Assembly: GCF_016461785.1 (NCBI RefSeq)
Contig: NZ_JAEMUH010000007.1
Span: 140,870-204,869, forward strand
From: Marinomonas ostreistagni
GTDB lineage: Bacteria; Pseudomonadota; Gammaproteobacteria; Pseudomonadales; Marinomonadaceae
Direction of reading: 5' to 3'
DNA: 64,000 nt
Below are positions 8,953 to 19,597 of the stretch, in pieces (within the stretch, counting starts at the first letter, position 1; each line of letters starts with the position of its first letter). The notes beneath the pieces are model-generated. The model made no database searches. It saw only the letters and a list, made by a program, of their open reading frames with translations, and had not been told where the DNA came from. Both the position numbers and the translations under genes were made by a program.

Positions 8953-10851
8953 CTAATTATTAGAGTCCTTCGGTATTGCAAAAGGGTTGTCAAAGCGATC
9001 TGCTAGATTCTCCGCACGTTTAAATGGGAAATCTTGTGACAACTCAATACTTCGAAACGCCTTGAACTTCGCATCTGTGACCTCGTCTACCTGCTGCTGC
9101 GACCGCAAAATGGTAGGACGAATAAAGACAAGTAGGTTTTTCTTTTGGGCTTCATGAGAAGTGCTTCTAAACAAACCACCAATCACAGGTAAATCACCAA
9201 GCAAAGGCACTTTTTGTTGTACCTCTACTAGATTATCTTCTATTAGCCCACCAAGTACGATTGTACGACGGTTCCCTGCGATCACCGTCGTAGAGATTTC
9301 TCTCTTAGTGGTAATGGTCCCCAATGAGCTTGGCTCAGCTGAAGCTGCCTCAACTATTTGCAACACCTCCATGCGTACATCATCCCCAGCATTAATGTGT
9401 GGCGTGACCTCAAGGGTTAAACCGATATCTTCCCGAGTAGTGGTAACAAAAGCATTACTACTGCTGTCTGCATACCCTCCCGTCTGAAATGGGCGGGTTT
9501 CACCCACTAAAATTTTTGATGTTTGATTATCAAGTGTCATAATTTTCGGTGTAGAGAGCAAATTCGCATTAGCATTACTTTCAATTGCTTGCAAAATACC
9601 AGCGAGATTTAGGTCACCATTACTGTTAAAGCGAATGCCCGCCGCAGTCAGACCGTTACTTAAGGACGGCTGTCCAGTTGAAATCCCTGTTGCAATTTCT
9701 GTCAAGCTACTGCCTGCTGCCGTAAAGTTAGTACCAAAAACAGGCGCTGAAGAGTCTGAAAGATCGCCAAATAACCACTGAAAGCCAAATGCTTCCGCAT
9801 CGTCCATCGTAACTTCAGCAATAATCGCTTCGACTAGCACCTGAGCTCTTGGTACATCCAATTCCCCCAAGACGGTCTGAATATCAATCATAACAGCAGG
9901 TTCTGCTCTTACGACTAGTGCGTTTAAATCCTCATCCGCTTTCACAAATGCAGACTGTGCCGAAGGAACATTATTGTCTGCATCATAAGATCCAACTAAG
10001 CCACTGATTAATTCTGCTGTTTTAGGCGCATCCGCATAACGAAGAGGAATGACGGCCAAGCGGCTGGAAACCTTAGACGGCACATCTAAGTCATCAATCA
10101 ACAATTCTAACGCCTCAACTTCCTCGTTCTCACCTTTTAAAATGATACGATTTGTTCGTTCGTCTGCTATGACCCTAGTCTTCGACAAACTGGCTGATAC
10201 TGAATTAGAAACTGCTTGAGAGCCTTCGCCTTGCATGATTTTCAAAAGCTCTAAAAGGTCACCTGCCCAAGCGTGCTGCAAGGTTACAATTTTGACCACA
10301 CCTTTATTTGAATTGTCTAAACGAGCGATCAGCGACTCCAACTCGTTAATGTTTTCTGCATGATCACTAATAATCAAAGCATTCACACTATCGACAGCCG
10401 CAAGATGACCATACTGAGGGATTAGTGGTCGCAATATCGGCACGAGCTCTGATGCTTGAGCTTGTTTTACCGGTACCATCCGGGTGACTAACAAGCCTCC
10501 AGCTGCTACACCATCTGAGTCAAAATCAACGCCACTTTGTTTAGCAATATTTTGCGGAACGATTTTAATGCCATCCGCCGTTTCGAGTGCAGCATAACCA
10601 TGAACCGTCAGTACTGAGAGCAATAAGTGATATACAGCCTCTTCTGTCAGCGTTTGTTGCGAAACAACATTAACCTTACCTTTAACTCTTGGGTCGACAA
10701 TAAAGCTTTTCCCTGTCATTTTGGCAACTTGCTGAATAAACACGTTGATATCTGCTTGCTGCAAATTGACTTTCCAAGTTTCTGCTAAGCTAGACGTAGC
10801 GCATGCAAAAAAACATAGAACGCTAATTAGGCACTTTCTGAGCAACAGCAT
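8953..10851 (-). CDS. gspD: Type II secretion outer membrane secretin GspD
   Basis: Forms the outer membrane gate of the type II secretion system. 632 aa: signal peptide (1-23), N0 domain (about 24-100), N1-N3 domains with AVDSVNALIISDHAENI and RTNRIILKGENEEV patterns (about 120-330), and the secretin C domain (about 335-590) with VLVEAIIAEVTMDDAEAFG, LLSTPKIMTLDNQ and VPLLGDLPVIGGLFRS. The final 45 residues would form the S domain that binds a pilotin if one exists. gspC is immediately upstream (13 bases), giving a C-D pair apart from gspE-I. Clear family member. Confidence 0.97.
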   Translation of the reverse strand: MLLLRKCLISVLCFFACATSSLAETWKVNLQQADINVFIQQVAKMTGKSFIVDPRVKGKVNVVSQQTLTEEAVYHLLLSVLTVHGYAALETADGIKIVPQNIAKQSGVDFDSDGVAAGGLLVTRMVPVKQAQASELVPILRPLIPQYGHLAAVDSVNALIISDHAENINELESLIARLDNSNKGVVKIVTLQHAWAGDLLELLKIMQGEGSQAVSNSVSASLSKTRVIADERTNRIILKGENEEVEALELLIDDLDVPSKVSSRLAVIPLRYADAPKTAELISGLVGSYDADNNVPSAQSAFVKADEDLNALVVRAEPAVMIDIQTVLGELDVPRAQVLVEAIIAEVTMDDAEAFGFQWLFGDLSDSSAPVFGTNFTAAGSSLTEIATGISTGQPSLSNGLTAAGIRFNSNGDLNLAGILQAIESNANANLLSTPKIMTLDNQTSKILVGETRPFQTGGYADSSSNAFVTTTREDIGLTLEVTPHINAGDDVRMEVLQIVEAASAEPSSLGTITTKREISTTVIAGNRRTIVLGGLIEDNLVEVQQKVPLLGDLPVIGGLFRSTSHEAQKKNLLVFIRPTILRSQQQVDEVTDAKFKAFRSIELSQDFPFKRAENLADRFDNPFAIPKDSNN

Positions 10852-10864
10852 GGAAAGGTATCCT

Positions 10865-11707
10865 TTATTTTAAAGAGAAGTTAATTTGAAGACGTTTACC
10901 ACCACGCACAATGATCGCCTGAATCGAAGGGGAACCTCGTAGTTCAGCTTGTAACGCGGTATCGGATCTCAGTGTCTCTACATCGAAACCATTTACAGAA
11001 ATTACTTGATCCCCCTCTTGAAGCCCAAATTGTGACAGAGGACTGTGAGCACCAAGCTGAAAAGTATTTCCTTTTTTACTAATTCCCATCTGCTCTAGGA
11101 CTTGGTCTGAATCCAACGCCAACATATCCTGACGGTTTCCTAAACTATCTCTGTTAACCGTTTTAAACATCACCGACTCATCGGTTCGATTATTCTGCGG
11201 TAGGACTTCAGCCTCTAGATTTGAATCGAATTGAGAGGCTGCTATAAACATGTTCGACACGGTTGTTTCATTAGACTGGCTAAAATGTAAAGACTCCGAT
11301 GCGCCCGCCCGCTCCAAAATAACATGATCATCAAACACAGCTTGTAGCGTTACCCCTTCCATTGGACTTTCACCAATATGGTAAGCACCTTCCTGATTAG
11401 ACGGTGTGTGCAGAATTGCCAGACCCTGCCCTTTCTCTTCACTTGGCATAACACCCAATAATAAAAGTTTAAGTGATGTTTCTTGTAGAGGTTTTGCGCT
11501 CACGATTTGGTTACCAAACAAATCAGCGGAAATGGCATATGAGCTTATAGAACCATGGCTAGAGATAGGATACACAAATGCATCGGAAGCTGGACCTGAA
11601 CGATTCCAAAGCTTAGAAACAACGCTACTAGACGCCATGGCAAGCCAAGTAATGGCAACAAAAGAAATGACGACTAATGCGATATTGTCTAGAGTTTTCC
11701 AGTTCAA
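10865..11707 (-). CDS. gspC: Type II secretion inner membrane protein GspC
   Basis: Links the inner membrane platform to the secretin. 280 aa: short cytoplasmic tail, one membrane helix (about 9-30), a periplasmic homology region (about 55-145; LLLLGVMPSEEKGQGLAIL is typical of the part that touches GspD N0) and a C-terminal PDZ domain (about 205-280; LQEGDQVISVNGFDVETL). The order gspC-gspD with 13 bases between them is standard. A 101-base gap upstream to gspN holds a long-loop inverted repeat. Confidence 0.93.
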   Translation of the reverse strand: MNWKTLDNIALVVISFVAITWLAMASSSVVSKLWNRSGPASDAFVYPISSHGSISSYAISADLFGNQIVSAKPLQETSLKLLLLGVMPSEEKGQGLAILHTPSNQEGAYHIGESPMEGVTLQAVFDDHVILERAGASESLHFSQSNETTVSNMFIAASQFDSNLEAEVLPQNNRTDESVMFKTVNRDSLGNRQDMLALDSDQVLEQMGISKKGNTFQLGAHSPLSQFGLQEGDQVISVNGFDVETLRSDTALQAELRGSPSIQAIIVRGGKRLQINFSLK

Positions 11708-11727
11708 AGGCTAAATCCAATAAATAA

Positions 11728-11766
11728 ATCGGTTTCATTGACTCAGTATCTTCAACAAACCGATTA
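11728..11766. repeat. Inverted repeat between gspN and gspC
   Basis: AATCGGTTT (11728-11736) and AAACCGATT (11758-11766) are perfect inverted arms around a 21-base AT-rich spacer in the gspN-gspC gap. There is no U-run after it, so it is more likely a regulator-binding site or a weak mRNA hairpin than a terminator. No known operator was recognised. Confidence 0.35.
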
Positions 11767-11808
11767 AATAATGCAAGAAAATTGCACCTCAACCGAGTTT
11801 AAATTGTT

Positions 11809-12558
11809 TTACTTTAGCCAATGAGTTGTAAACGGCTGAACCATCACAAAAGCTGGATAAGCGTCTTCACCAGGCCAGTACTGACCGAATAATTCAATGA
11901 GTTTTGGCATGACCGTGATTTCAAGCTTTTGATCAGCTAGCAGCTTAACATCAAGCAAAGAATTTTGTTGATTAGAGCGAAGTTCAATGACGGGAAAGCT
12001 TTCTTGCAAAGATCCAGTAAACTGCCAATTATCAATATTCGCAATGTGGCTTTGCCCACTCTGTTGATACCGCACCCGCCCATTTAGCCAGTCAGCATTC
12101 ACTTGAAATGCATCAAAGCGTTGATCATGCAGGTCAAAGTGACTGTACCAACGAGTTATCTCGATCGCTTGCCCTTGTAACGAGATACCATTCGAACTAA
12201 GAACATCATTGAACATGATTGGTTCAATAATTAAGTCATCAATCCATGTTGAAACAGACATGAAGCCCATACTAAATTGTCCATGACCTATCACATGTGG
12301 ATGCTGAATCATCCAGTTAATGGGCTGAAAGAATGAGCTTTTAGACCAAGAAATATGGACCGCATCCGAAACATTATGTACTGAAAGTTCAGCAGTACCA
12401 GACCACCAATGCCCCGTCAATTGAGTCAGGGTTACATGTCTAGGTAAACGACTTTGTAACGGCTGATGCCACACCTGAAGCGGTAATGAAACAACCCAGA
12501 CTATGATAAAAACTATTACAAACCAAATAGTTAAGCCTAAGTATGCTTTCCGCCTCAT
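11809..12558 (-). CDS. gspN: Type II secretion protein GspN
   Basis: Accessory inner membrane protein of type II secretion, found in some systems only. 249 aa: one N-terminal membrane helix (about 7-26), then a periplasmic domain with the family marks LPRHVTLTQLTGHWWSGTA near 38-56 and VNADWLNGRVRY in the middle, ending FTTHWLK. The T2SSN family is usually about 250 aa. In Vibrio-type operons gspN is last, after gspM; here it precedes gspC and follows kdsB by 8 bases, so it may be read through from the kds genes. Confidence 0.88.
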   Translation of the reverse strand: MRRKAYLGLTIWFVIVFIIVWVVSLPLQVWHQPLQSRLPRHVTLTQLTGHWWSGTAELSVHNVSDAVHISWSKSSFFQPINWMIQHPHVIGHGQFSMGFMSVSTWIDDLIIEPIMFNDVLSSNGISLQGQAIEITRWYSHFDLHDQRFDAFQVNADWLNGRVRYQQSGQSHIANIDNWQFTGSLQESFPVIELRSNQQNSLLDVKLLADQKLEITVMPKLIELFGQYWPGEDAYPAFVMVQPFTTHWLK

Positions 12559-12566
12559 ACTAGCCT

Positions 12567-13340
12567 CTACTGAACCGAAAGCTTCTTCGTCAAAGCTTCA
12601 AGGTCTTCTGGCGTATCGACACCGTGTGGAGGCAGCTCTTTGGTGAGTGCCACCTGCACCTTGATACCTTGGTGAAGGAAACGCAGCTGCTCCAGTTTTT
12701 CCCACTTTTCTAGTGGTGACATGGGCATTTGCGCATAGCGCCCCAACAAAGACACGCGGTAAACATACAGCCCAACATGACGAAGTGCAGGATAATCTTC
12801 AGCAATTTGCTTTGGTGTTTGCGCGAAGCCGTCACGATCCCATGGCATGGTGGCGCGACTGAAGTACAGTGCACGACCTTTGGCATCACATACCACTTTC
12901 ACCACACTTGGGTTAAAGATGTCTTCTTCACGATGGATTGGACACGCAACTGTCGCCATCTCAGACTCTTTGTCGTCTGCTAAGGCTTGTACGGCGTTAT
13001 GAATTAAGCCAATTGGCAGCAAAGGCTCATCCCCCTGCACATTAACCACGATCTCATCGCCCGACCAACCTTTAATGGTCGCCACTTCTGCTAGACGCTC
13101 CGTGCCATTTTCATGATCTGTACGAGTCATCACCACATCAGCACCAAACTCTTCTGCGGCGTTGAAAATATCTTCGTGATCAGTGGCGATGGTGACTGAC
13201 TCAGCACCCGCTTTTAGTGCCAATTCGTAGACCCATTGCACCACCGGCTTGCCAGCGAGATTGGCCAGCATTTTCTGGGGGAAACGCTGGGAAGCAAAGC
13301 GCGCCGGAATCACAATATGAAACGCAGGTAAATTACTCAT
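12567..13340 (-). CDS. kdsB: 3-deoxy-manno-octulosonate cytidylyltransferase
   Basis: Activates KDO with CTP to CMP-KDO, the donor for lipid A glycosylation; cytoplasmic. 257 aa with the N-terminal nucleotide-binding motif VIPARFASQRFPQKML (about 10-25), ATDHEDI, VNVQGDEPLL (about 99-108, metal-binding Asp) and GLYVYRVSLL (near 189). Full family length. The start is ATG 13340, two bases after the kdsC stop; a TTG two codons earlier is possible but gives nothing. Part of the kdsD-A-C-B run. Confidence 0.97.
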   Translation of the reverse strand: MSNLPAFHIVIPARFASQRFPQKMLANLAGKPVVQWVYELALKAGAESVTIATDHEDIFNAAEEFGADVVMTRTDHENGTERLAEVATIKGWSGDEIVVNVQGDEPLLPIGLIHNAVQALADDKESEMATVACPIHREEDIFNPSVVKVVCDAKGRALYFSRATMPWDRDGFAQTPKQIAEDYPALRHVGLYVYRVSLLGRYAQMPMSPLEKWEKLEQLRFLHQGIKVQVALTKELPPHGVDTPEDLEALTKKLSVQ

Positions 13341-13342
13341 GA

Positions 13343-13929
13343 TCAATCTTTCTTCTCAAATTCTGGGCGCTTAGCCAGTTCATACGCCTTTTCTAACGGC
13401 ATTCTCGTAGCAAGCACCAAATCAGCCACTTCACGAGCGACACCTTGTCCTGCCGAGCGTTTCAAAGTGATATCACAGTGACGTAGCAACAAAGTATGAG
13501 CATCCGCAGGACACAGTGAAATACCGACTTTTGGCATCACTTGTAGATCGATTACATCATCGCCCACATAAGCAACCTGCTCAGGCTCAAGCATCAGTGT
13601 TTGCATCAATTCATCAAACGCCGCCGCCTTATCATGACAACCGTAATAGACATGCTTCACACCAAGGTCTTCCATGCGCTTACGTAGTGGTGCAGAATCT
13701 TTCGCGGTGATAACCGCTACATCGACTCCCCACTTTGGTAATAGCTTCAACGCTACGCCATCTTTGACATTGAAACGTTTCACCGCTTCGCCATCCGCAC
13801 CGTAGTAAAGGCCGCCGTCGGTGAGTACGCCGTCCACATCAAATATAACCAATTTCAAAAACGGCAACTTCTTCATCAGAAGGTTGCCGTTCACAAGCTC
13901 TCGGTAGTGTTCTAAGAAAGCAACGTCCA

Positions 13930-13930
<1 letters not shown>
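13343..13930 (-). CDS. kdsC: 3-deoxy-manno-octulosonate-8-phosphate phosphatase
   Basis: HAD-type phosphatase that releases KDO from KDO-8-phosphate. 195 aa; catalytic motif DVDGVLTDG near residues 30-38 (nucleophile Asp and acid/base Asp), VITAKDSAPLRKR (motif II Ser/Thr region), and GDDVIDLQVM near 123-132 (motif III/IV Asp pair). The upstream overlap with kdsA is one base (13930). Residues 1-18 before MKKLPF could be a longer tail of a later start; the coupled ATG at 13930 is used here. The pathway neighbours kdsA and kdsB confirm the call. Confidence 0.94.
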
Positions 13931-15787
<1,857 letters not shown>

Positions 15788-15818
15788 GGGCCAACTCGAA
15801 TTCGTAAATAGTGGCGCC

Positions 15819-15824
15819 ATTATA
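15819..15824 (-). promoter_or_regulatory. Candidate -10 box for kdsD
   Basis: On the minus strand TATAAT (15824-15819) lies 31 bases before the chosen kdsD ATG, a fitting distance for a short leader. No strong -35 box is visible upstream, where the znuA terminator stem lies. Confidence 0.45.
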
Positions 15825-15838
15825 CAGAGGCAAAAGCA

Positions 15839-15867
15839 GAACGCCTACCAAAGCAAGGTAGGCGTTC
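15839..15867 (-). terminator. Terminator after znuA
   Basis: GAACGCCTACC (15839-15849) pairs perfectly with GGTAGGCGTTC (15857-15867) across a 7-base loop, 9 bases past the znuA stop. On the minus strand the stem is followed by TGCTTTTGCC, a modest U-run. It separates znuA from the kds operon. Confidence 0.75.
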
Positions 15868-15876
15868 CATTTTGTT

Positions 15877-16842
15877 TTACTTAAGACAAGTCGCGTATTG
15901 ACCCGCTAACGCTTCAAGGAAAGCAGGGTAGCTATCATTTGACAGCTTCAATGATACGCCAAGTGGATCAAGAACAGCCGTTTTTACATCTGTTCCATCA
16001 ATCAAGGTTTCAACAATAGCTGGGCTGAATTGCGGCTCACTGAAGACACAAGCCACATTGTGTTCTTCGATTTCTGTACGGATATTCGCAACAGTTTTTG
16101 CCCCAGGCTTACGCTCCGGACTGAGTGTCACTGCACCCTTGTTATTCAGACCATAATGACCTTCGAAATAGCCATACGCCTCATGGAACACAAAGTATGG
16201 CACATCTTTAATAGAGGCCAGTGTGGCTTCCACATTATTATCCGCAGTTTCTAGAGCCTCAACAAAGTCTTGATAGTTAGCAGCGAATTCTTGCTTATGT
16301 TCAGGATCAAGTTTGCTTAACTGCTCCATTACATTGTGCGCTAGAACTTTAGCATTAGCAGGATCTAACCAAACATGTGGGTCTGTGCCAGTGTGATCAT
16401 GACCTTCATGCCCATGTTCTTCATGGTCGTGATCTTCATGGTCGTGATCTTCATGCTCATCATGATGTGCTTCATGATCATGTTCTTCGTGGTCATGATC
16501 ATGGCCTTCTTCACCAAATTCACGAAGGTAAGTACCGCTCAAAGCCATCCATTCGATGTCTTTTTTGCTGGAAAGATTTGCTAATGGTTTTTCTAGGAAG
16601 GTTTCAAGTGACTCCCCCACCCAAACAACCAAATCCGCTTGATCCAATTTACGCAGGTCCGATGGACGCATAGCGTAATCATGTGGCGATGCTTGGTTAT
16701 TCACTAACTGCTCAACCTTGACTTCATCACCACCAATGGCCGTGACGATCATTGAGACAGGCTTAATAGAGGTAACAACTTGAGTTTGAGCAAATGCAGA
16801 AACAGACAAAAGTAAAGAGGCAGGTAAAGCGTACTTCAACAT
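15877..16842 (-). CDS. znuA: Periplasmic zinc-binding protein ZnuA
   Basis: Solute-binding protein of a high-affinity zinc ABC transporter (SBP_bac_9 family). 321 aa from ATG 16842: signal peptide (about 1-18, ending AFA), N-lobe with SIKPVSMIVTAI and SPHDYAMRPSDLRKL (His ligand), and a very His/Asp/Glu-rich loop (about 115-150, with repeats such as DHDHEEHDHE) typical of ZnuA and absent from manganese-binding relatives. TDPHVWLDPANAKVLA follows (second His ligand), then FHEAYGYFEGHYGL (third His). znuBC are not next to it and must be elsewhere if present. A Zur-like palindrome lies just upstream. Confidence 0.94.
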   Translation of the reverse strand: MLKYALPASLLLSVSAFAQTQVVTSIKPVSMIVTAIGGDEVKVEQLVNNQASPHDYAMRPSDLRKLDQADLVVWVGESLETFLEKPLANLSSKKDIEWMALSGTYLREFGEEGHDHDHEEHDHEAHHDEHEDHDHEDHDHEEHGHEGHDHTGTDPHVWLDPANAKVLAHNVMEQLSKLDPEHKQEFAANYQDFVEALETADNNVEATLASIKDVPYFVFHEAYGYFEGHYGLNNKGAVTLSPERKPGAKTVANIRTEIEEHNVACVFSEPQFSPAIVETLIDGTDVKTAVLDPLGVSLKLSNDSYPAFLEALAGQYATCLK

Positions 16843-16864
16843 GAGATCGGGTCCAACCATAAAA

Positions 16865-16883
16865 GATGTTATAACATAACAAT
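16865..16883. promoter_or_regulatory. Putative Zur operator upstream of znuA
   Basis: The sequence GATGTTATAACATAACAAT lies 23-41 bases before the znuA ATG. Its core GTTATAACATAAC is a near-palindrome that resembles the proteobacterial Zur box (GTTATANTATAAC type) in both half-sites with small changes. Position and gene fit zinc-repressed expression; the match was judged by eye. Confidence 0.5.
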
Positions 16884-16937
16884 AACAACTTTCCAGATAA
16901 GACTCAATCCCATCAACACAAATTCTTCGCTGACTTA

Positions 16938-17936
16938 TTAAAATTCAGACCAGTCTTTTACCCTAACTACTAATCCCGCACGCTGGCCCACAGGAAGTTG
17001 AGTATTGGGAAAGACAATGGCATCCCCTTCTTGCTCGATCATATATTGTCCTAGGCTCGACTCAGCTAACACAAACCCCGCCTCAAAGCCTGTGAAGTTT
17101 TTCAAATCACTGGGGATATTTAGCTGATAGTCCTCACTGTCTTTCGTTAACACATCAATGACTTCAAATAGCTTCATATCTTTTACTGGCTTTTCGGCCA
17201 GTTCAGCTTTATTTAGTAAAGCCACTAATGAATCATGAATAGCACTCAGTCTAGTTAAATCATTTTCCCCGAAAGGCTTAACCTGGCCTAACTCAACCGT
17301 CGCTGCATGGGCGCCATGAGTCGCATAGGAGTGATAAGAGAATGTCGTTGCAGGCTGGTGCGATAACAGTACGGCTTCAATGTCACAAGCTGCATGAAAA
17401 GCAAATTGAGCTAGGCTGTAAGATTTGCCATTCGTAAAAGGATGCACTGCAAACTTTTCATATTGTGATCCTCTAATTGCGGTATGAAGATCGTAATGAA
17501 ATTTCTCACCGACGTGATGATCATCAAAAAAGCGCTTTACTGACGCCTCCAAATGCTTCGCTCGCTCCACTTCCATGCCTTCATAGCGCTGCCAAGCACC
17601 GCAAAATAAACGATTTAGATTTACATCACAGAAACGAGTACCTTCGAGCATGGCTTTGGGGTGACCCAAAACCACCAGCAAGCGAGTATTTAGCTCCAGT
17701 TCACCTGCTAAAATTTGCTGCACTAGAGCGTTCACTAATTCTATTGGGGCCGTTTCATTTCCATGTATCCCGGCAGAAAGAACCACACTGTGTCTGGGGG
17801 CTTGCTCAGGCTCAATATGTAAAACCCCTGGATGTTCTAGATAAGCATCCCCTCCTGCGAAAGACCAAGTCATAGTCTCTTCAAAAAATGGATGAGCTAA
17901 AGTAAAAGCAAGTAGGTCATTATTCGGGATCGACAT
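16938..17936 (-). CDS. astE: Succinylglutamate desuccinylase
   Basis: Last enzyme of the arginine succinyltransferase pathway: hydrolyses N-succinylglutamate to succinate and glutamate; zinc enzyme of the M14/AstE-AspA family. 332 aa. Zinc ligands in GIHGNETAPIEL (His and Glu, about 54-65) and in DLHTAIRGS (about 150-158); CDVNLNRLFCG and the family end region are also present. Start ATG 17936 has GGAG seven bases upstream; an in-frame ATG at 17948 is less likely. It stands alone here, away from an astCADB cluster, but functionally joins the transaminase and transporter at 21-32 kb. Confidence 0.93.
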   Translation of the reverse strand: MSIPNNDLLAFTLAHPFFEETMTWSFAGGDAYLEHPGVLHIEPEQAPRHSVVLSAGIHGNETAPIELVNALVQQILAGELELNTRLLVVLGHPKAMLEGTRFCDVNLNRLFCGAWQRYEGMEVERAKHLEASVKRFFDDHHVGEKFHYDLHTAIRGSQYEKFAVHPFTNGKSYSLAQFAFHAACDIEAVLLSHQPATTFSYHSYATHGAHAATVELGQVKPFGENDLTRLSAIHDSLVALLNKAELAEKPVKDMKLFEVIDVLTKDSEDYQLNIPSDLKNFTGFEAGFVLAESSLGQYMIEQEGDAIVFPNTQLPVGQRAGLVVRVKDWSEF

Positions 17937-18137
17937 ATCACACTCCAAATCAGAAAACTCTGCTATGCTAGCGCAATTATCGAAGCAACATTTAAATCAT
18001 TATGCATATGATTTTCTCTTCCAAACAAAATGTCGCATACAGAAAACTCAAGGTCCTAACATACGCCTAGATTAGCCCTTTCAAAAGCACTTACAAATCG
18101 TTACCCTTCCTACTCAGTTAGATAGAAGATTATCCAT

Positions 18138-18671
18138 ATGTCAGAGTCCGATGAAATCATTACCCTTGTGAATCGCAATAACCAAATCATCGGTGATATC
18201 CCTCGCCGAAAGATGAATTTTAAGGACGATATTCATCGAGTTACCTTTATCCTTGTGTTTACCGGCCCGGACACTTTGCTGTTGCAAAAACGTACAGACA
18301 ACAAAGCCTTTTGCCCCGGATATTATGGTGTGACAACAGGTGGTGTCGTTGCCAAAGGCGAAAGCTATGATTTGTGTGCTCAAAGAGAGCTTGAAGAAGA
18401 GCTGGGGTTAATCCTTCCTTTGAACGTGGAAGGTATGTTTTTTACAGAAGGAGATGGCTTTAGAATTTGGGGTAAAGTGTATACATGTCATTACGATAAA
18501 TCACTGCATGGAAAATTAGCGCTTCAAGCAAAAGAAGTGGCAGAAGTCATCGAAATGCCGATCAATGAGATCATTAGAAACCCTCGAAACCTTCCGTTTA
18601 CCCCAGATTCCTACGATGCCCTTTGTCATTATTTAGAAAACCGTTTACAGGTCAGTAACAATGTCCCTTAA
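18138..18671 (+). CDS. Nudix hydrolase, YfcD-like
   Basis: Hydrolase of the Nudix superfamily, nearest in layout to E. coli YfcD. 177 aa. The Nudix box is complete: GG-VVAKGE followed by AQRELEEELGL (about 72-96), with the metal-binding Glu residues in place. The N-terminal DIPRRKMNF and HRVTFILVF segments are as in the YfcD/IDI-like subgroup. Substrate unknown. It overlaps the next gene by 11 bases, so the two are probably co-translated. Confidence 0.88.
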   Translation: MSESDEIITLVNRNNQIIGDIPRRKMNFKDDIHRVTFILVFTGPDTLLLQKRTDNKAFCPGYYGVTTGGVVAKGESYDLCAQRELEEELGLILPLNVEGMFFTEGDGFRIWGKVYTCHYDKSLHGKLALQAKEVAEVIEMPINEIIRNPRNLPFTPDSYDALCHYLENRLQVSNNVP

Positions 18672-19470
18672 ACAGATCACTCATGGATTCATTGCTCTAT
18701 CAGTCGCCTTGGTATCTTGCTTAAGTGCACCAACCTACGCCAAGGAAAAGGCTCATTGGCAGCAGTATCAGTATATCTATGACAGTTTTTTAAGAATTGC
18801 CTTACAACGTGAGTACGATCAATCACAGACTCCTCGTCTTGTCCGTTGGGAACAACCCATTAAAATATATTTTGAAAGTGATATTGGAGATAGCTATTTA
18901 CAAGGTCAATTACTGAGCGTTCATACAAAACATCTGACCAGCATCACTGGCGTACCTATTTACTATACTCAAGATATCAAGCAGGCCAATATCATTGCCT
19001 CTTTTACTAGCAAGGATCAGATAGAAGACAAAGTGTGGCGTTATATTGGCAATCCAGAAAATATTCGCCAAGCACTTGATGAAGCAATTTGTCTTGGGAA
19101 CTTTGGTGTAAGCCAAGCAGGAGAAATTCAACGTGGTGTCATCCTCATACCGGTTAACTACGCAAGGCAAAATGCACGTTTTTTAGACTGCATTGTTGAG
19201 GAGATCACTCAACTCCTTGGACTCCCTAATGACTCAGACGAGGTATACCCCTCTATCTTCAACGATGTTAGTTCGGATATTTACTTATCTCCTTTAGACT
19301 ATATTCTGCTAAAGATACTTTATTCGCCTCGATTAAAGGCAGGGATGACAGCCAAACAAGTAGATCAAGTTCTTCCTGATGTACTAAATGATTTGTATTA
19401 CCTAAAAATCATCGATAACGCAGCTTCTCTGGTTCAGCAAGGTAGTCTCAAAAATTTTCTGGGTGATTAA
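18661..19470 (+). CDS. DUF2927 family exported protein
   Basis: Predicted secreted or periplasmic protein. 269 aa with a signal peptide (about 1-27, ending TYA). The body matches the DUF2927 pattern: RWEQPIKIYFES, a central GVILIPVNYARQNARFLDCIVEEITQLLGLPNDSD, and near the end LSPLDYILLKILYSPRLKAGM, where EE-T-Q-LGL-ND resembles a degenerate metalloprotease-like helix. Function unknown. It overlaps the Nudix gene and is followed by a terminator at 19504-19528. Confidence 0.75.
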   Translation: MSLKQITHGFIALSVALVSCLSAPTYAKEKAHWQQYQYIYDSFLRIALQREYDQSQTPRLVRWEQPIKIYFESDIGDSYLQGQLLSVHTKHLTSITGVPIYYTQDIKQANIIASFTSKDQIEDKVWRYIGNPENIRQALDEAICLGNFGVSQAGEIQRGVILIPVNYARQNARFLDCIVEEITQLLGLPNDSDEVYPSIFNDVSSDIYLSPLDYILLKILYSPRLKAGMTAKQVDQVLPDVLNDLYYLKIIDNAASLVQQGSLKNFLGD

Positions 19471-19503
19471 AGCCTAAGTTGCATGTATTAAGTACGTTTT
19501 TAT

Positions 19504-19541
19504 TAACCAGAGTCATAAATTCTGGTTATTACATCTTTTTT
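19504..19541 (+). terminator. Terminator after the DUF2927 gene
   Basis: TAACCAGA (19504-19511) pairs with TCTGGTTA (19521-19528) over a 9-base loop, and a run of eight T follows from about 19535. Located 34 bases past the stop and before hemE. Confidence 0.7.
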
Positions 19542-19597
19542 TTCTCTCAAGTTAGGTAAAATGCCCATCAACTTGAACACTCACTCGGAGAAATTGA

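Noticed and set aside
16375..16673. Plus-strand frames of 69 and 98 codons opposite the His-rich loop of znuA
   Set aside because: They arise from the repetitive His/Asp codons and give low-complexity translations.
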